Part shown: piece after piece, positions 56,126-63,772 of the stretch
Layout: each line of letters starts with the position of its first letter
Numbering within the stretch: position 1 is the stretch's first letter
Source: Nocardioides caldifontis
GTDB lineage: Bacteria; Actinomycetota; Actinomycetes; Propionibacteriales; Nocardioidaceae
Assembly: GCF_008087345.1 (NCBI RefSeq)
Contig: NZ_VHIB01000001.1
Span: 1,178,001-1,242,000, forward strand
Reading direction: 5' to 3'
DNA: 64,000 nucleotides
Position numbers and translations under genes: made by a program
The notes under the pieces: model-generated
The model's input: the letters and a program-made list of their open reading frames with translations, nothing else
What the model was told of the DNA's origin: nothing
Database searches by the model: none

Positions 56126-56784
56126 ATGAGCCTGCCCGCCACCCTGCAACGGTTCTGCGTGGCGGCGGAGAAGCTGCGCCTCGGCGCGACGTACGACTGG
56201 TGGCCGCAGATGGGCGGGCTCGTCTCTCCGCAGCAGCTCGAGCGGGCGGTCGACCACGTCGAGGACGCGCGTGCGAAGGGCGCCGAGGTGCTCGCCGGCG
56301 GTCGGGCGCGGCCGGACCTGGGGCCGACCTTCTACGAGCCGACGGTGCTCCGCGGTGTCACCAAGGAGATGAAGCACGGCGTCGAGGAAACCTTCGGACC
56401 GGTGACCACGATCCACACCTAGCCGACGTCGACGAGGCGGTCGCGCTGGCGAACGACACCGACTACGGGCTCAACGCCAGCGTCTGGGGGCGCGACCTGG
56501 CGGCGGCCGAGCGGGTCGGCCGCCGGATCGAGGCGGCGAACGTCAACGTCAACGACGGGCTCGCCTGCTCCTACGCCTCGAAGGCGACGCCGTCCGGCGG
56601 GCTGAAGAGCTCCGGGGTGGGTGCCCGGCACGGCGACGCCGGGATGCTCGGGTACACCGACCCCGTGCACGTCGCCGTGCTGAAGAAGCAGGTGCTGACC
56701 ACCCCGGGCGTCGAGCCGTTCGAGAAGCAGGTCAAGCAGACCGTCGCCTCGCTCAGGGCGATGCGCCGGCTCCGGCTCCGGTGA
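56126..56784 (+). pseudogene. Aldehyde dehydrogenase remnant (N-terminally deleted and frameshifted)
   Basis: Only the last 40-45% of an aldehyde dehydrogenase is left. Frame one runs from ATG 56126, with LRLGATYDWWPQMGGLVSPQ and GPTFYEPTVLRGVTKEM, to a stop at 56420-56422 just after ETFGPVTTIHT. The match continues in another frame with ADVDEAVALANDTDYGLNAS, GLKSSGVGARHGDAGML and a final basic tail ending at 56784. A one-base loss near 56415-56420 explains the shift. The nucleotide-binding half and the catalytic Glu and Cys are absent, so it cannot be active. The upstream KstR-like box hints at a former lipid or steroid catabolic gene. Confidence 0.88.
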
Positions 56785-56793
56785 GTCGTCGGC

Positions 56794-56997
56794 CTACGCG
56801 AGCAGCAGGACGCTGAGGACGGCCAGGCTCACCAGTCCGAGCAGCCCCAGGGCCAGGGCGACCTGCGCTGCGGTCCGCATCGTCGGCGTGTGGTCGGTCT
56901 CGCCCGAGCGGTAGGCGAGCATGCGCACGATGCCCACCGGCAGTGCCCACAGGGTCACGATCAGGGAAGCCCCCCAGGCGACGAGCAACGGGCTCAT
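56794..56997 (-). CDS. Small two-helix membrane protein of unknown function (67 aa)
   Basis: I do not recognise a family. The protein has two hydrophobic segments (residues 3-27 and 44-66) joined by a charged loop RSGETDHTPTMR. The ATG at 56997 follows a TACCGT -10 box by 7 nt with no Shine-Dalgarno sequence, which supports a leaderless real gene rather than a chance frame. It converges on the aldehyde dehydrogenase remnant with a 9 bp gap. Confidence 0.6.
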   Translation of the reverse strand: MSPLLVAWGASLIVTLWALPVGIVRMLAYRSGETDHTPTMRTAAQVALALGLLGLVSLAVLSVLLLA

Positions 56998-57004
56998 GAG
57001 GTCG

Positions 57005-57010
57005 ACGGTA
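57005..57010 (-). promoter_or_regulatory. Probable -10 box for the small membrane gene
   Basis: TACCGT on the minus strand lies 7 nt before the ATG at 56997 and fits TAnnnT with leaderless spacing. Confidence 0.45.
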
Positions 57011-57045
57011 ACGCGGTGCCGCGCAGCACCGAACCGGGCGGCTCA

Positions 57046-57090
57046 CGCGCCACGAGGGGCGGCTCAACGCGCCACGAGGGGCGGCTCGAC
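57046..57090. repeat. Family B repeat, two tandem units downstream of the dioxygenase gene
   Basis: Two 23 bp units (57046-57068 and 57068-57090, period 22) are almost identical to those at 35608-35652. A partial third unit, GGGCGGCTCAC, precedes them at about 57035. Read in the direction of the dioxygenase gene, the units begin GTTGAGCC or GTCGAGCC and start 14 nt after its stop codon. Confidence 0.93.
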
Positions 57091-57104
57091 ACGCTGGTGG
57101 TTCG

Positions 57105-57902
57105 TCAGGCGACCTGGAGGCTCCGCTTGGAGAGCCCCATCCAGTAGCCCTCGATCCGCTGCTCGCCGGGCACCGTCGGGTCGGTCGCGGCGCCGAGCGT
57201 CACGAACAGCGGCGTGTAGTGCTCGACGGTCGGGTGCGCGTAGGGCATCCCCGGAGCGAGGTCGCGGTACGACGCGAGCGTGTCGACGTCACCGCGGGCC
57301 AGGGCCTCGCCCGCCCACGCGTCGAAGTCCTTCGACCAGCCCGGCGCCGTGGCCTCGATGCGGAACTCCTTCAGGAACGGCAGCCCGTGGGTGAGGAACC
57401 CCGACCCGATCACCAGCACGCCCTCGTCGCGGAGCGGCCGCAGCCGGCGACCGATCTCGAGGAGCCGGCCCGGGTCGTGGGTGGGCATCGACATCTGCAG
57501 CACCGGGATGTCGCCCTCCGGGTACATGATCTTCAGCGGCACCCATGCGCCGTGGTCGAGCCCGCGGGTCGCGTGCTGGTGGACCGGCTCGGTGTCCGGC
57601 ATCATCGCCGCGACCCGGGCGGCGAGGGCGGAGGCGTCGGGCGTCTCGTAGCGCTCGTCGTAGTAGCGCGGTGCGAAGCCACCGAAGTCGTAGATCAGCG
57701 GCGTGCCCGGCGCGGTGGCGCTCAGCATCAGCGGGGCCGACTCCCAGTGGGCCGAGACGATGAGGATCGCCTTCGGGCGGGGGAGGTCGGCGGCCCACGC
57801 CTTGAGCTGGCCGCTCCACACCGGGTCGTCGAGAAGCGGCGGAGCGCCGTGCCCGATGTAGAGAGCGGGCATTCTGTCCGTGGTGGAGGGGCGTTCGGTC
57901 AT
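57105..57902 (-). CDS. DODA/LigB-type extradiol ring-cleavage dioxygenase (YgiD-like)
   Basis: This cytoplasmic metal-dependent dioxygenase of the class III extradiol group has 265 residues. Metal-binding positions are visible in YIGHGAPPLL (about residue 18), VSAHWES (about 50) and the acid/base region HQHATRGLDHGAWVPLKIMY (about 110-128). GSGFLTHGLPFL lies near 168. YgiD-like enzymes cleave DOPA or other catechols; the true substrate is unknown. The ATG at 57902 has GGGAGAG upstream. It is divergent from a MarR gene with a shared operator region. Confidence 0.9.
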   Translation of the reverse strand: MTERPSTTDRMPALYIGHGAPPLLDDPVWSGQLKAWAADLPRPKAILIVSAHWESAPLMLSATAPGTPLIYDFGGFAPRYYDERYETPDASALAARVAAMMPDTEPVHQHATRGLDHGAWVPLKIMYPEGDIPVLQMSMPTHDPGRLLEIGRRLRPLRDEGVLVIGSGFLTHGLPFLKEFRIEATAPGWSKDFDAWAGEALARGDVDTLASYRDLAPGMPYAHPTVEHYTPLFVTLGAATDPTVPGEQRIEGYWMGLSKRSLQVA

Positions 57903-57928
57903 GGTTCTCTCCCTGTGTGGTCCCTCTC

Positions 57929-57973
57929 AGGCTAAGCCGGAAAAGTTGAAGTATCAAGTGACTGAGGTAGGGT
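57929..57973. promoter_or_regulatory. Divergent promoters with a shared MarR-type operator
   Basis: Rightward: TTGAAG (57946-57951), 16 bp, TAGGGT (57968-57973), then the marR ATG after 6 nt. Leftward on the minus strand: TTGATA (57952-57957), 17 bp, TAGCCT (57929-57934). The inverted repeat TTGAAGTATCAA (57946-57957) contains both -35 boxes, so one bound MarR dimer could repress both genes. Confidence 0.7.
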
Positions 57974-57979
57974 GAAGGC

Positions 57980-58450
57980 ATGACGCGATGGCTCACCGAG
58001 GACGAGCTGGCCTCCTGGTTCCCCCTTGCCGGCGTCATGCTCAAGCTGAACCCTGCGCTCGACAGCCAGCTGCAGCGGGACTCTGACATGACGCACTTCG
58101 ACTACCTCTGCCTGGCGATGCTCTCGGAGGAGGACGACTGGACCACGACGATGAGCGCGCTCGCCGGACGCACGAACGCCTCCTTGTCGCGACTGTCCCA
58201 CGTGATCACCAAGCTGGAGAAGCGCGGCTGGGTCTGCCGGTCCCGCTCCGAGGTCAGCCGACGGGTGACGATGGTCCGGATGACCGACGAGGGGTACAAG
58301 ACGCTCGTCGCCGCGGCGCCCGGCCACGTCGAGACCGTCCGCTCGCTGGTCTACGAGGGGCTGAGCGACGAGGACGTCGCCGACCTCCACCGGCTGATGG
58401 CGCACATCCTCGACCGCATCGAGAGCTCCGGCCTCAAGGCCCAGTGCTGA
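57980..58450 (+). CDS. MarR family transcriptional regulator
   Basis: This winged-helix regulator has 156 residues. The HTH region LAGRTNASLSRLSHVITKLE is near residue 62 and the wing SRSEVSRRVTMVRMTDEGYK near 90. The N-terminal DSQLQRDSDMTHFDYLCLAML helps form the dimer. It is read divergently from the dioxygenase gene and starts 6 nt after a TAGGGT -10 box, so its mRNA is probably leaderless. Autoregulation and control of the dioxygenase are inferred from the shared TTGAAGTATCAA site. Confidence 0.9.
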   Translation: MTRWLTEDELASWFPLAGVMLKLNPALDSQLQRDSDMTHFDYLCLAMLSEEDDWTTTMSALAGRTNASLSRLSHVITKLEKRGWVCRSRSEVSRRVTMVRMTDEGYKTLVAAAPGHVETVRSLVYEGLSDEDVADLHRLMAHILDRIESSGLKAQC

Positions 58451-58460
58451 ACGGGTCCCC

Positions 58461-59165
58461 TCAAGGGAGCCGCCAGTCCACCGGCTGACCGCCCTGGCGG
58501 ACCAGCAGGTCGTCGACGCGGCTGAAGGGCCGCGAGCCGAAGAAGCCGCGCGAGGCCGACAACGGGCTCGGGTGCGGCGACTCGACCCAGGGGATCCCGC
58601 CGAGCAGCGGCTTGAGCTGCTGGGCGTCGCGCCCCCACAGGATCGCCGCCTTCGGGCCGGGCCGCGCGGCGAGCACCTCGATCGCCCGGTCCGTGACCGC
58701 CTCCCAGCCGCGTCCGCGGTGCGCGGCGGACTGGCCGGGGCGCACCGTGAGGCAGCGGTTGAGCAGCAGCACCCCGGCGTCCGCCCACGGGGTCAGGTCG
58801 CCGCTGGTCGGCGGCGGCACACCGAGGTCGTCGACCAGCTCCTTGAAGATGTTGACCAGGCTCTTCGGCAGGGGCCGCACGTCCGGCGCGACCGAGAAGC
58901 TCAGCCCCACGGGGTGCCCCGGCGTGGGGTAGGGGTCCTGTCCCACGACCAGCACGCGGACGTCGGCCAGCGGCCGCTGGAACGCCCGCAGCACGTGCTC
59001 GCCGCGCGGGAGGTAGCCGTGCCCGGCCTCGAGCTCGGCGCGCAGGAACCGCCCCATCGCCTCGATCGTCGCCTCCACGGGCGCCAGCCCCTCGGCCCAG
59101 TCGGCGGCCATCAACCCGCGCTCGACCAGCGAGGCCAGCGTGGACCCGGTGCGTGCGGTCGTCAT
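58461..59165 (-). CDS. ung: Uracil-DNA glycosylase
   Basis: Ung removes uracil from DNA in base excision repair. The catalytic Asp motif [18 protein letters not shown] is near residue 78. [19 protein letters not shown] is near 130. The C-terminal [18 protein letters not shown] near 197 holds the catalytic His and the DNA-intercalating loop. The 234-residue length is typical of family 1. The ATG at 59165 overlaps the lipoprotein stop by 4 bp (ATGA), so it is cotranscribed with that gene. It converges on marR with a 10 bp gap. Confidence 0.96.
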   Translation of the reverse strand: MTTARTGSTLASLVERGLMAADWAEGLAPVEATIEAMGRFLRAELEAGHGYLPRGEHVLRAFQRPLADVRVLVVGQDPYPTPGHPVGLSFSVAPDVRPLPKSLVNIFKELVDDLGVPPPTSGDLTPWADAGVLLLNRCLTVRPGQSAAHRGRGWEAVTDRAIEVLAARPGPKAAILWGRDAQQLKPLLGGIPWVESPHPSPLSASRGFFGSRPFSRVDDLLVRQGGQPVDWRLP

Positions 59166-60091
59166 CCCAGCTCCTCCAGCTTCTCGACCAGCGCCTCCGC
59201 CACGGCCGCCTGCCCCTCGGCGAAGGGGTGGAAGGCCAGTGCCCGGGTCTGGTCGGTCTCGATGCCGTTGACCCACGGGTCGTCGGAGCAGATCTCGTGA
59301 CCCTCGGAGCGCTCGCGCATGTCGAGGAACTCCGCCCCGGCGACCTCGGCCGCCTCCCGCAGCGCGTCGTCGAGCTCGACCTCCAGCTCGGCGACCATGG
59401 CGCGGTCGGAGTCGGTCAGCGGCAGGAGGTCGCACCCCTCCTCGGTCGAGGTCAGCCGCGGGTAGCCGACGACCACCACGGTCGCCCCGGGCGCCTTGTC
59501 CCGGATCCGGCGGACGACGTCGGCCACCCGCCGCCCGGTCTCCTCGAGGACGGCACGCGGGTCGCCGTACCGCTCCTCGAGGGCCTCGCGGCAGGAGAGC
59601 TCGCCGCCGGAGGTGCGGGCGCAGCCGCCGACGAGCGAGGCGAACACGTCCTGGTCGTTGCCGCCGATCCCCACCGTGACCAGGTCGGTGGACGGCCGGA
59701 CGGCGCGCAGCTGCGGCGGCACCTCGCCCCGCCCACCCGCGACGACCTGCGGGCCGGTGACGTCGCCGGTGTCCGCGCCGCTGCAGCTCACGTCGCGGAG
59801 CTCGAGGCCGAGCTCGGCGGCGACCAGCGCCGGATAGTTCGCCGAGGAGCGGAAGCACCCCTCGGCCAGGTCGGTGTCCGGCACCAGCGGTGCGGCGGTG
59901 AAGGAGTCGCCCAGCGCGACGTACGACGCGAAGGGGGGCGGGCTCTCCGACGGGCTCCCCGACGGGGCCGTCGTGGAGCCAGGGTCGTCGGAGGAGCCGG
60001 AGCCCGACGCCACGTCGCACCCCGTGACGACGAGCAGCGCGGCGAGCGCGACGGCGGCACGCCCGAGCCCCCGCGGGCGGTCAGCCGGCAC
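59162..60091 (-). CDS. SGNH/GDSL-type esterase lipoprotein
   Basis: This secreted lipid-anchored hydrolase has 309 residues. The signal peptide ends in the lipobox VVTGC (Cys near residue 25), followed by a Ser/Pro-rich tether. SGNH block I is [11 protein letters not shown] near 60, the Gly block is in [11 protein letters not shown] near 100, block III is [10 protein letters not shown] near 143, and the catalytic His is in [10 protein letters not shown] near 288. Several Cys pairs suggest disulfides. The GTG at 60091 overlaps the upstream hydrolase by 11 bp. The substrate is probably a lipid or acyl ester. Confidence 0.9.
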   Translation of the reverse strand: MPADRPRGLGRAAVALAALLVVTGCDVASGSGSSDDPGSTTAPSGSPSESPPPFASYVALGDSFTAAPLVPDTDLAEGCFRSSANYPALVAAELGLELRDVSCSGADTGDVTGPQVVAGGRGEVPPQLRAVRPSTDLVTVGIGGNDQDVFASLVGGCARTSGGELSCREALEERYGDPRAVLEETGRRVADVVRRIRDKAPGATVVVVGYPRLTSTEEGCDLLPLTDSDRAMVAELEVELDDALREAAEVAGAEFLDMRERSEGHEICSDDPWVNGIETDQTRALAFHPFAEGQAAVAEALVEKLEELG

Positions 60092-61247
60092 TGCGCCCCC
60101 GGCCCTTGCCCGCGGTCGAGAGGCTCCGCGAGCCGGCGGAGGAGAAGCGACGCCGCGGGTTGGACCCGATCATCGGCTCGGCGTGCGCGGTCAGCCACTC
60201 GTCGAGCAGCCGCCAGGTCGTGCCGCGCGCCCGCCGGCCGGTGAGCATCCCGAGGTGGCCGCCGGGGACGACCTCGAACCGCACCTCGGGGGAGCCGGTG
60301 AGCAGCCCGACCACGGGCTCCACGCAGCTGACCGGCGCGATCACGTCGTCCGCGCCGCCGAACGCGAGCACGGGCACCGTGACGTCGGCGAACCTCAGCT
60401 CCCGCCCGTCGAGCTCGACGGTGCCGGTGGCGACCTCGTTGTGGCGGATCATCCGGTGGTAGAGCTGCCCGAAGCTGCGGCCGGGGTAGGCGATCATGTT
60501 CGCGGTGAACCGGTCGACGGCCTCGAGCTGCGCCAGGAAATCGGTGTCGTCGAGCTTCGCCAGGGTGACGAACGGCTTGGTGACCAGCTTGTTGAACGAC
60601 GTCAGCTGGAAGGCGCTGCGCACCAACGGCTCGGGCATCCCGCCCATGAGCCGGTAGGCCAGCGAGATCGGGGACGCCTTGCTGCCGCCGGCGACGCCGA
60701 GCAGGGGACGGACGGGCGCGATCAGCGGCACCTGCGTGACGTCGACCGGCGAGCCGACCACCGTCACCGTCGCGATCGGCAGCTCCGGCCAGGCGGCCGC
60801 GGTCAGCAGCGAGATGATCCCGCCGATGCTCCAGCCGACGACGTGCACCGGCCGGCCGCCGGCGTGCTCGCTGGTCCGCCGGACGGCCTCGGGGAGCACC
60901 TCGCTGACCCAGTGCTCCAACCCGAGGGCGCGGTCCTTGAAGGCGACCTGGCCGTACTCCACGAGGTACGTCGGACGCCCCTGCGTCACGAGGTGCTCGA
61001 CGAGTGAGCAGCCGCGCCGGAGGTCGTAGCAGAGCGCCGGTGCGGCGAGCGGCGTCACCAGCAGGACCGGGTCACCGGTCTCCCGGACCCGTCCCGCCGG
61101 CCGGTAGTGGTAGAGCTCGCGCATCGGTCCGTCCTCGACGAGGGTCCGGGGCATCGGGCGGAGGTCGGCGACGCCGCCGTACAGCACCTTCTGGGCGACG
61201 TTGGCGGAGGCGGCGACTATCTGGTCCGGCTTGGGGATCAGATCCAT
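60081..61247 (-). CDS. PhaC-like alpha/beta hydrolase with Ser nucleophile
   Basis: This 388-residue alpha/beta hydrolase resembles class III polyhydroxyalkanoate synthases in overall sequence (YHYRPAGRV, LVTPLAAPALCYDLRRG, YLVEYGQ, GGADDVIAPV, GGHLGMLTGRRA). The nucleophile elbow VVGWSIGG near residue 145 has Ser where PHA synthases have Cys, so polymerase activity is unlikely and esterase or lipase activity more likely. The catalytic His is in GGHLGML near 330. The C-terminus is basic. The ATG at 61247 is 6 nt after a TACGCT -10 box. Confidence 0.85.
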   Translation of the reverse strand: MDLIPKPDQIVAASANVAQKVLYGGVADLRPMPRTLVEDGPMRELYHYRPAGRVRETGDPVLLVTPLAAPALCYDLRRGCSLVEHLVTQGRPTYLVEYGQVAFKDRALGLEHWVSEVLPEAVRRTSEHAGGRPVHVVGWSIGGIISLLTAAAWPELPIATVTVVGSPVDVTQVPLIAPVRPLLGVAGGSKASPISLAYRLMGGMPEPLVRSAFQLTSFNKLVTKPFVTLAKLDDTDFLAQLEAVDRFTANMIAYPGRSFGQLYHRMIRHNEVATGTVELDGRELRFADVTVPVLAFGGADDVIAPVSCVEPVVGLLTGSPEVRFEVVPGGHLGMLTGRRARGTTWRLLDEWLTAHAEPMIGSNPRRRFSSAGSRSLSTAGKGRGRSAG

Positions 61248-61253
61248 GCGCGC

Positions 61254-61259
61254 AGCGTA
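61254..61259 (-). promoter_or_regulatory. Probable -10 box for the PhaC-like/SGNH/ung operon
   Basis: TACGCT on the minus strand lies 6 nt before the ATG at 61247, with no Shine-Dalgarno sequence, giving a leaderless start for the three-gene operon. Confidence 0.5.
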
Positions 61260-61287
61260 CTTCTCGGGGCCGCCCGGGGGCGGCCGC

Positions 61288-62742
61288 TCAGCCGTCGCCC
61301 TCGGAGGGCCGCAGCCGCTTGCGGTGCTCGGGGCGGACCTCGGCGAGCCGGCCCATGAACTGCTGCGCCCACGCGGTCACGTCGTGGGACTGCACGGTCT
61401 TGCGCATCGCCTTCATCCGGCGGGCCAGCTCGCGAGGCTTGGCGGAGCGGGCCTCCATGATCGCGGCCTTCATGCCGTTGATGTCGTAGGGGTTGATCAG
61501 GAACGCCTGCTTGAGCTCGTCGGCCGCGCCGGCGAACTCCGAGAGCACCAGGGCGCCGCTCTCGTCCTCGCGGCAGGCGACGTACTCCTTGGCGACCAGG
61601 TTCATGCCGTCGCGCAGCGGGGTGACCACCATGATGTCGGCGGCCTTGAACATCGCCGCCATCTCCTCGCGGGGGTACGACGAGTGGAGGTAGCTGATCG
61701 CCGGGCGGCCGATCCGGCCGTAGTCGCCGTTGATGCGGCCCACCAGTCGGTCGATCTCGTCGCGGAGCCGGCGGTACTCGTCGACCCGCTCGCGGGACGG
61801 GGTGGCCACCTGGAGGAACACCGCGTCCTCGACGCTCAGCGTCTCGTCGGCGAGGAGCTCGCCGAAGGCGCGCAGCCGGTCGTAGATCCCCTTGGTGTAG
61901 TCGAGCCGGTCGACGCCGAGCAGCACGTGGCGGGGGTTGCCGAGCTGGTCGCGGATCTCCCGGGCCCGCTCGGCGACGGCAGGGGTGCGCGAGAGCTCGG
62001 CGAGCCCCGCGAAGTCGATCGAGATCGGGAACGCCGCGGCCTCCACGGTGCGGCCGTCGGGGAGGTAGACGAGGTCGCGGTGCGTCTTGTGACCGACCCG
62101 CTGCCGGACCAGCCGCACGAAGTTCTGCGCGCCGCCCGGGCGCTGGAAGCCGACCAGGTCCGCTCCGAGCAGCCCCTCGAGGATCTGGCGCCGCCACGGC
62201 AGCTGGACGAAGAGCTCGAGCGGCGGGAACGGGATGTGCAGGAAGAAGCCGATGCGCAGGTCGGGACGGAGGTCGCGGAGCATCGCCGGCACCAGCTGCA
62301 GCTGGTAGTCGTGGACCCAGACCAGCCCGTCCTCCGCGGCGAGCGCGGCCGCCTTCTCGGCGAACCGCCGGTTGACCCGGACGTAGCTCTCCCACCACTC
62401 GCGGTGGAAGCTCGGCTTGGCCACCACGTCGTGGTAGAGCGGCCACAGCGTGCCGTTGGAGAACCCCTCGTAGAACTCCTCGATCTCGGGGGCGCTCAGC
62501 GAGACCGGGACCAGCCGCATGCCGTTCTCGTCGAAGGGCTCCTCGGGGCCGTCCGGCCCGCCGTCCCACCCGACCCAGGCGCCGTCGTAGCTCTGCATGA
62601 CCGGCTCCACGGCGGTGACCAGACCACCGGGGGAGCGGCGCCACGTGCAGCTGCCGTCCTCGTTGACCACCCGGTCCACGGGCAGGCGGTTGGCCACGAC
62701 CACCAGGTCGAACGTCGCGTCGCTGCCCGAGTCTCCGCCCAC
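61288..62742 (-). CDS. otsA: Trehalose-6-phosphate synthase OtsA
   Basis: OtsA joins UDP- or GDP-glucose to glucose-6-phosphate (GT20 family, cytoplasmic). The N-terminal [11 protein letters not shown] is near residue 14 and [13 protein letters not shown] near 37. [16 protein letters not shown] near 140 and [15 protein letters not shown] near 275 are substrate-binding motifs, and [15 protein letters not shown] near 375 is the sugar-nucleotide site. The 484-residue length is normal. The GTG at 62742 is 6 nt after a TAAGGT box. The partner otsB is at 63773, on the other strand, so the two are not in one operon. Confidence 0.95.
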   Translation of the reverse strand: MGGDSGSDATFDLVVVANRLPVDRVVNEDGSCTWRRSPGGLVTAVEPVMQSYDGAWVGWDGGPDGPEEPFDENGMRLVPVSLSAPEIEEFYEGFSNGTLWPLYHDVVAKPSFHREWWESYVRVNRRFAEKAAALAAEDGLVWVHDYQLQLVPAMLRDLRPDLRIGFFLHIPFPPLELFVQLPWRRQILEGLLGADLVGFQRPGGAQNFVRLVRQRVGHKTHRDLVYLPDGRTVEAAAFPISIDFAGLAELSRTPAVAERAREIRDQLGNPRHVLLGVDRLDYTKGIYDRLRAFGELLADETLSVEDAVFLQVATPSRERVDEYRRLRDEIDRLVGRINGDYGRIGRPAISYLHSSYPREEMAAMFKAADIMVVTPLRDGMNLVAKEYVACREDESGALVLSEFAGAADELKQAFLINPYDINGMKAAIMEARSAKPRELARRMKAMRKTVQSHDVTAWAQQFMGRLAEVRPEHRKRLRPSEGDG

Positions 62743-62748
62743 GGCTTT

Positions 62749-62754
62749 ACCTTA
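62749..62754 (-). promoter_or_regulatory. Probable -10 box for a leaderless otsA transcript
   Basis: TAAGGT on the minus strand lies exactly 6 nt before the otsA GTG at 62742. Confidence 0.5.
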
Positions 62755-62848
62755 CGGACCTGCCCGAGGGCCTCCGGCCGGCGGGTGAGTGGTCCCGACC
62801 GGACCCCGATCGCGGCGTGGGCTGAATGACACCGGTGTGGTTCACCCG

Positions 62849-62854
62849 TAGGAT
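62849..62854 (+). promoter_or_regulatory. Probable -10 box for a leaderless DUF3263 transcript
   Basis: TAGGAT lies 7 nt before the ATG at 62862. A 10 bp palindrome ACACCGGTGT (62829-62838) lies upstream near the -35 region and could be an operator. Confidence 0.5.
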
Positions 62855-62861
62855 CGGGCGC

Positions 62862-63158
62862 ATGGATGCCGCGAACGCCTCCCCGCACAACGCCCCGGCC
62901 GTCGTCGGCGAGCTCTCCGCGCGCGACAAGGACGTCCTCGACTTCGAGCGCCAGTGGTGGAAGTACGCCGGCGCCAAGGAGCAGGCGGTCCGCGAGAAGT
63001 TCGACATGTCCTCGACGCGCTACTACCAGGTGCTCAACGCCCTGATCGACCGGCCGGAGGCGCTGGCCCACGACCCGCTGCTGGTCCGCCGGCTCCGCCG
63101 GCTGCGTGCTGCCCGCCAGCGTGCCCGCTCGGCGCGCCGCCTGGGCTTCGACGTCTGA
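62862..63158 (+). CDS. DUF3263 family protein (98 aa)
   Basis: This small, basic, all-helical protein of the actinobacterial DUF3263 family has an HTH-like pattern. Conserved blocks are LDFERQWWKYAGAKEQAVRE (about residue 26) and FDMSSTRYYQVLNALIDRPE (about 46), then an Arg-rich tail. The family often stands next to LytR_C-domain genes, as here, and DNA binding is suspected but unproven. The ATG at 62862 follows the TAGGAT box by 7 nt. The next gene starts 13 bp after the stop. Confidence 0.88.
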   Translation: MDAANASPHNAPAVVGELSARDKDVLDFERQWWKYAGAKEQAVREKFDMSSTRYYQVLNALIDRPEALAHDPLLVRRLRRLRAARQRARSARRLGFDV

Positions 63159-63171
63159 CGGAGGGTTCCCC

Positions 63172-63729
63172 ATGGCTCCCGCGCCCCGCCCGCGCCGCCG
63201 CTCCACCCAGGTGGCCGCCGCGCGCGCCGCCTACCGCGCCCGCGTGGAGGCCGCGCGCCCGCCGCGCCCCGACCAGGGGTTCGCGATGTCCTCGCCGGTG
63301 GCGCTGATGGCCGCCGCGGCAGTGGCGCTGGCCGGGGTCGGGTTCCTGCTCACCGACACCGACGAGGGGCCGGACACCGCGGTGCTCGCCTCCGCCCCGG
63401 CGCCGGTCGAGCCGACGGTCACGATCGAGGCGACCAAGCGCAAGCCGGCGGTGAAGCGCAGCACGGTCTACATCGACGTCTACAACAACTCCAACGTCAC
63501 CGGGCTGGCCGGCAGCACCGCCGCCCGCATCCAGAGCGCGGGGTGGCAGGTCGTCGGTTCCGACAACTGGTACGGCACGATCCCCGCGACCACGATCTAC
63601 TACCCCGAGCGGCTCAAGGCCGCCGCGCAGCTGCTCTCGCGCGACCTCGGGATCGAGCGGGTCCTCCCTGCCGTCGACCCGATGAACAGGGACCGGCTGA
63701 CGCTGATCCTCACCGCCGACTTCGCCTGA
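63172..63729 (+). CDS. LytR C-terminal domain (LytR_C) membrane protein
   Basis: This 185-residue protein has a basic cytoplasmic N-terminus (residues 1-38), one membrane segment (about 40-62) and an outer LytR_C domain (about 95-183). STVYIDVYNNSNVTGLAGST, GWQVVGSDNWYG and TTIYYPERLKAAAQLLSRDL are family signatures. LytR_C domains occur alone or attached to LytR-CpsA-Psr wall-teichoic acid/arabinogalactan ligases, so a cell-envelope role is likely. The ATG at 63172 has GGAGGG 6 nt upstream. It is probably cotranscribed with the DUF3263 gene. Confidence 0.88.
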   Translation: MAPAPRPRRRSTQVAAARAAYRARVEAARPPRPDQGFAMSSPVALMAAAAVALAGVGFLLTDTDEGPDTAVLASAPAPVEPTVTIEATKRKPAVKRSTVYIDVYNNSNVTGLAGSTAARIQSAGWQVVGSDNWYGTIPATTIYYPERLKAAAQLLSRDLGIERVLPAVDPMNRDRLTLILTADFA

Positions 63730-63772
63730 GCGGTCGACCCGCCCACCGCCGCGGTCTGGTTGGCTGGGGGCC

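Noticed and set aside
60081-61247. Calling the hydrolase a PHA synthase (phaC)
   Set aside because: The catalytic Cys is replaced by Ser and no phaE, phaR or phasin gene is nearby.
62829-62838. ACACCGGTGT palindrome as a firm operator for otsA and DUF3263
   Set aside because: It is only 10 bp long and GC-rich palindromes of this size are common by chance here. It is mentioned only in passing.
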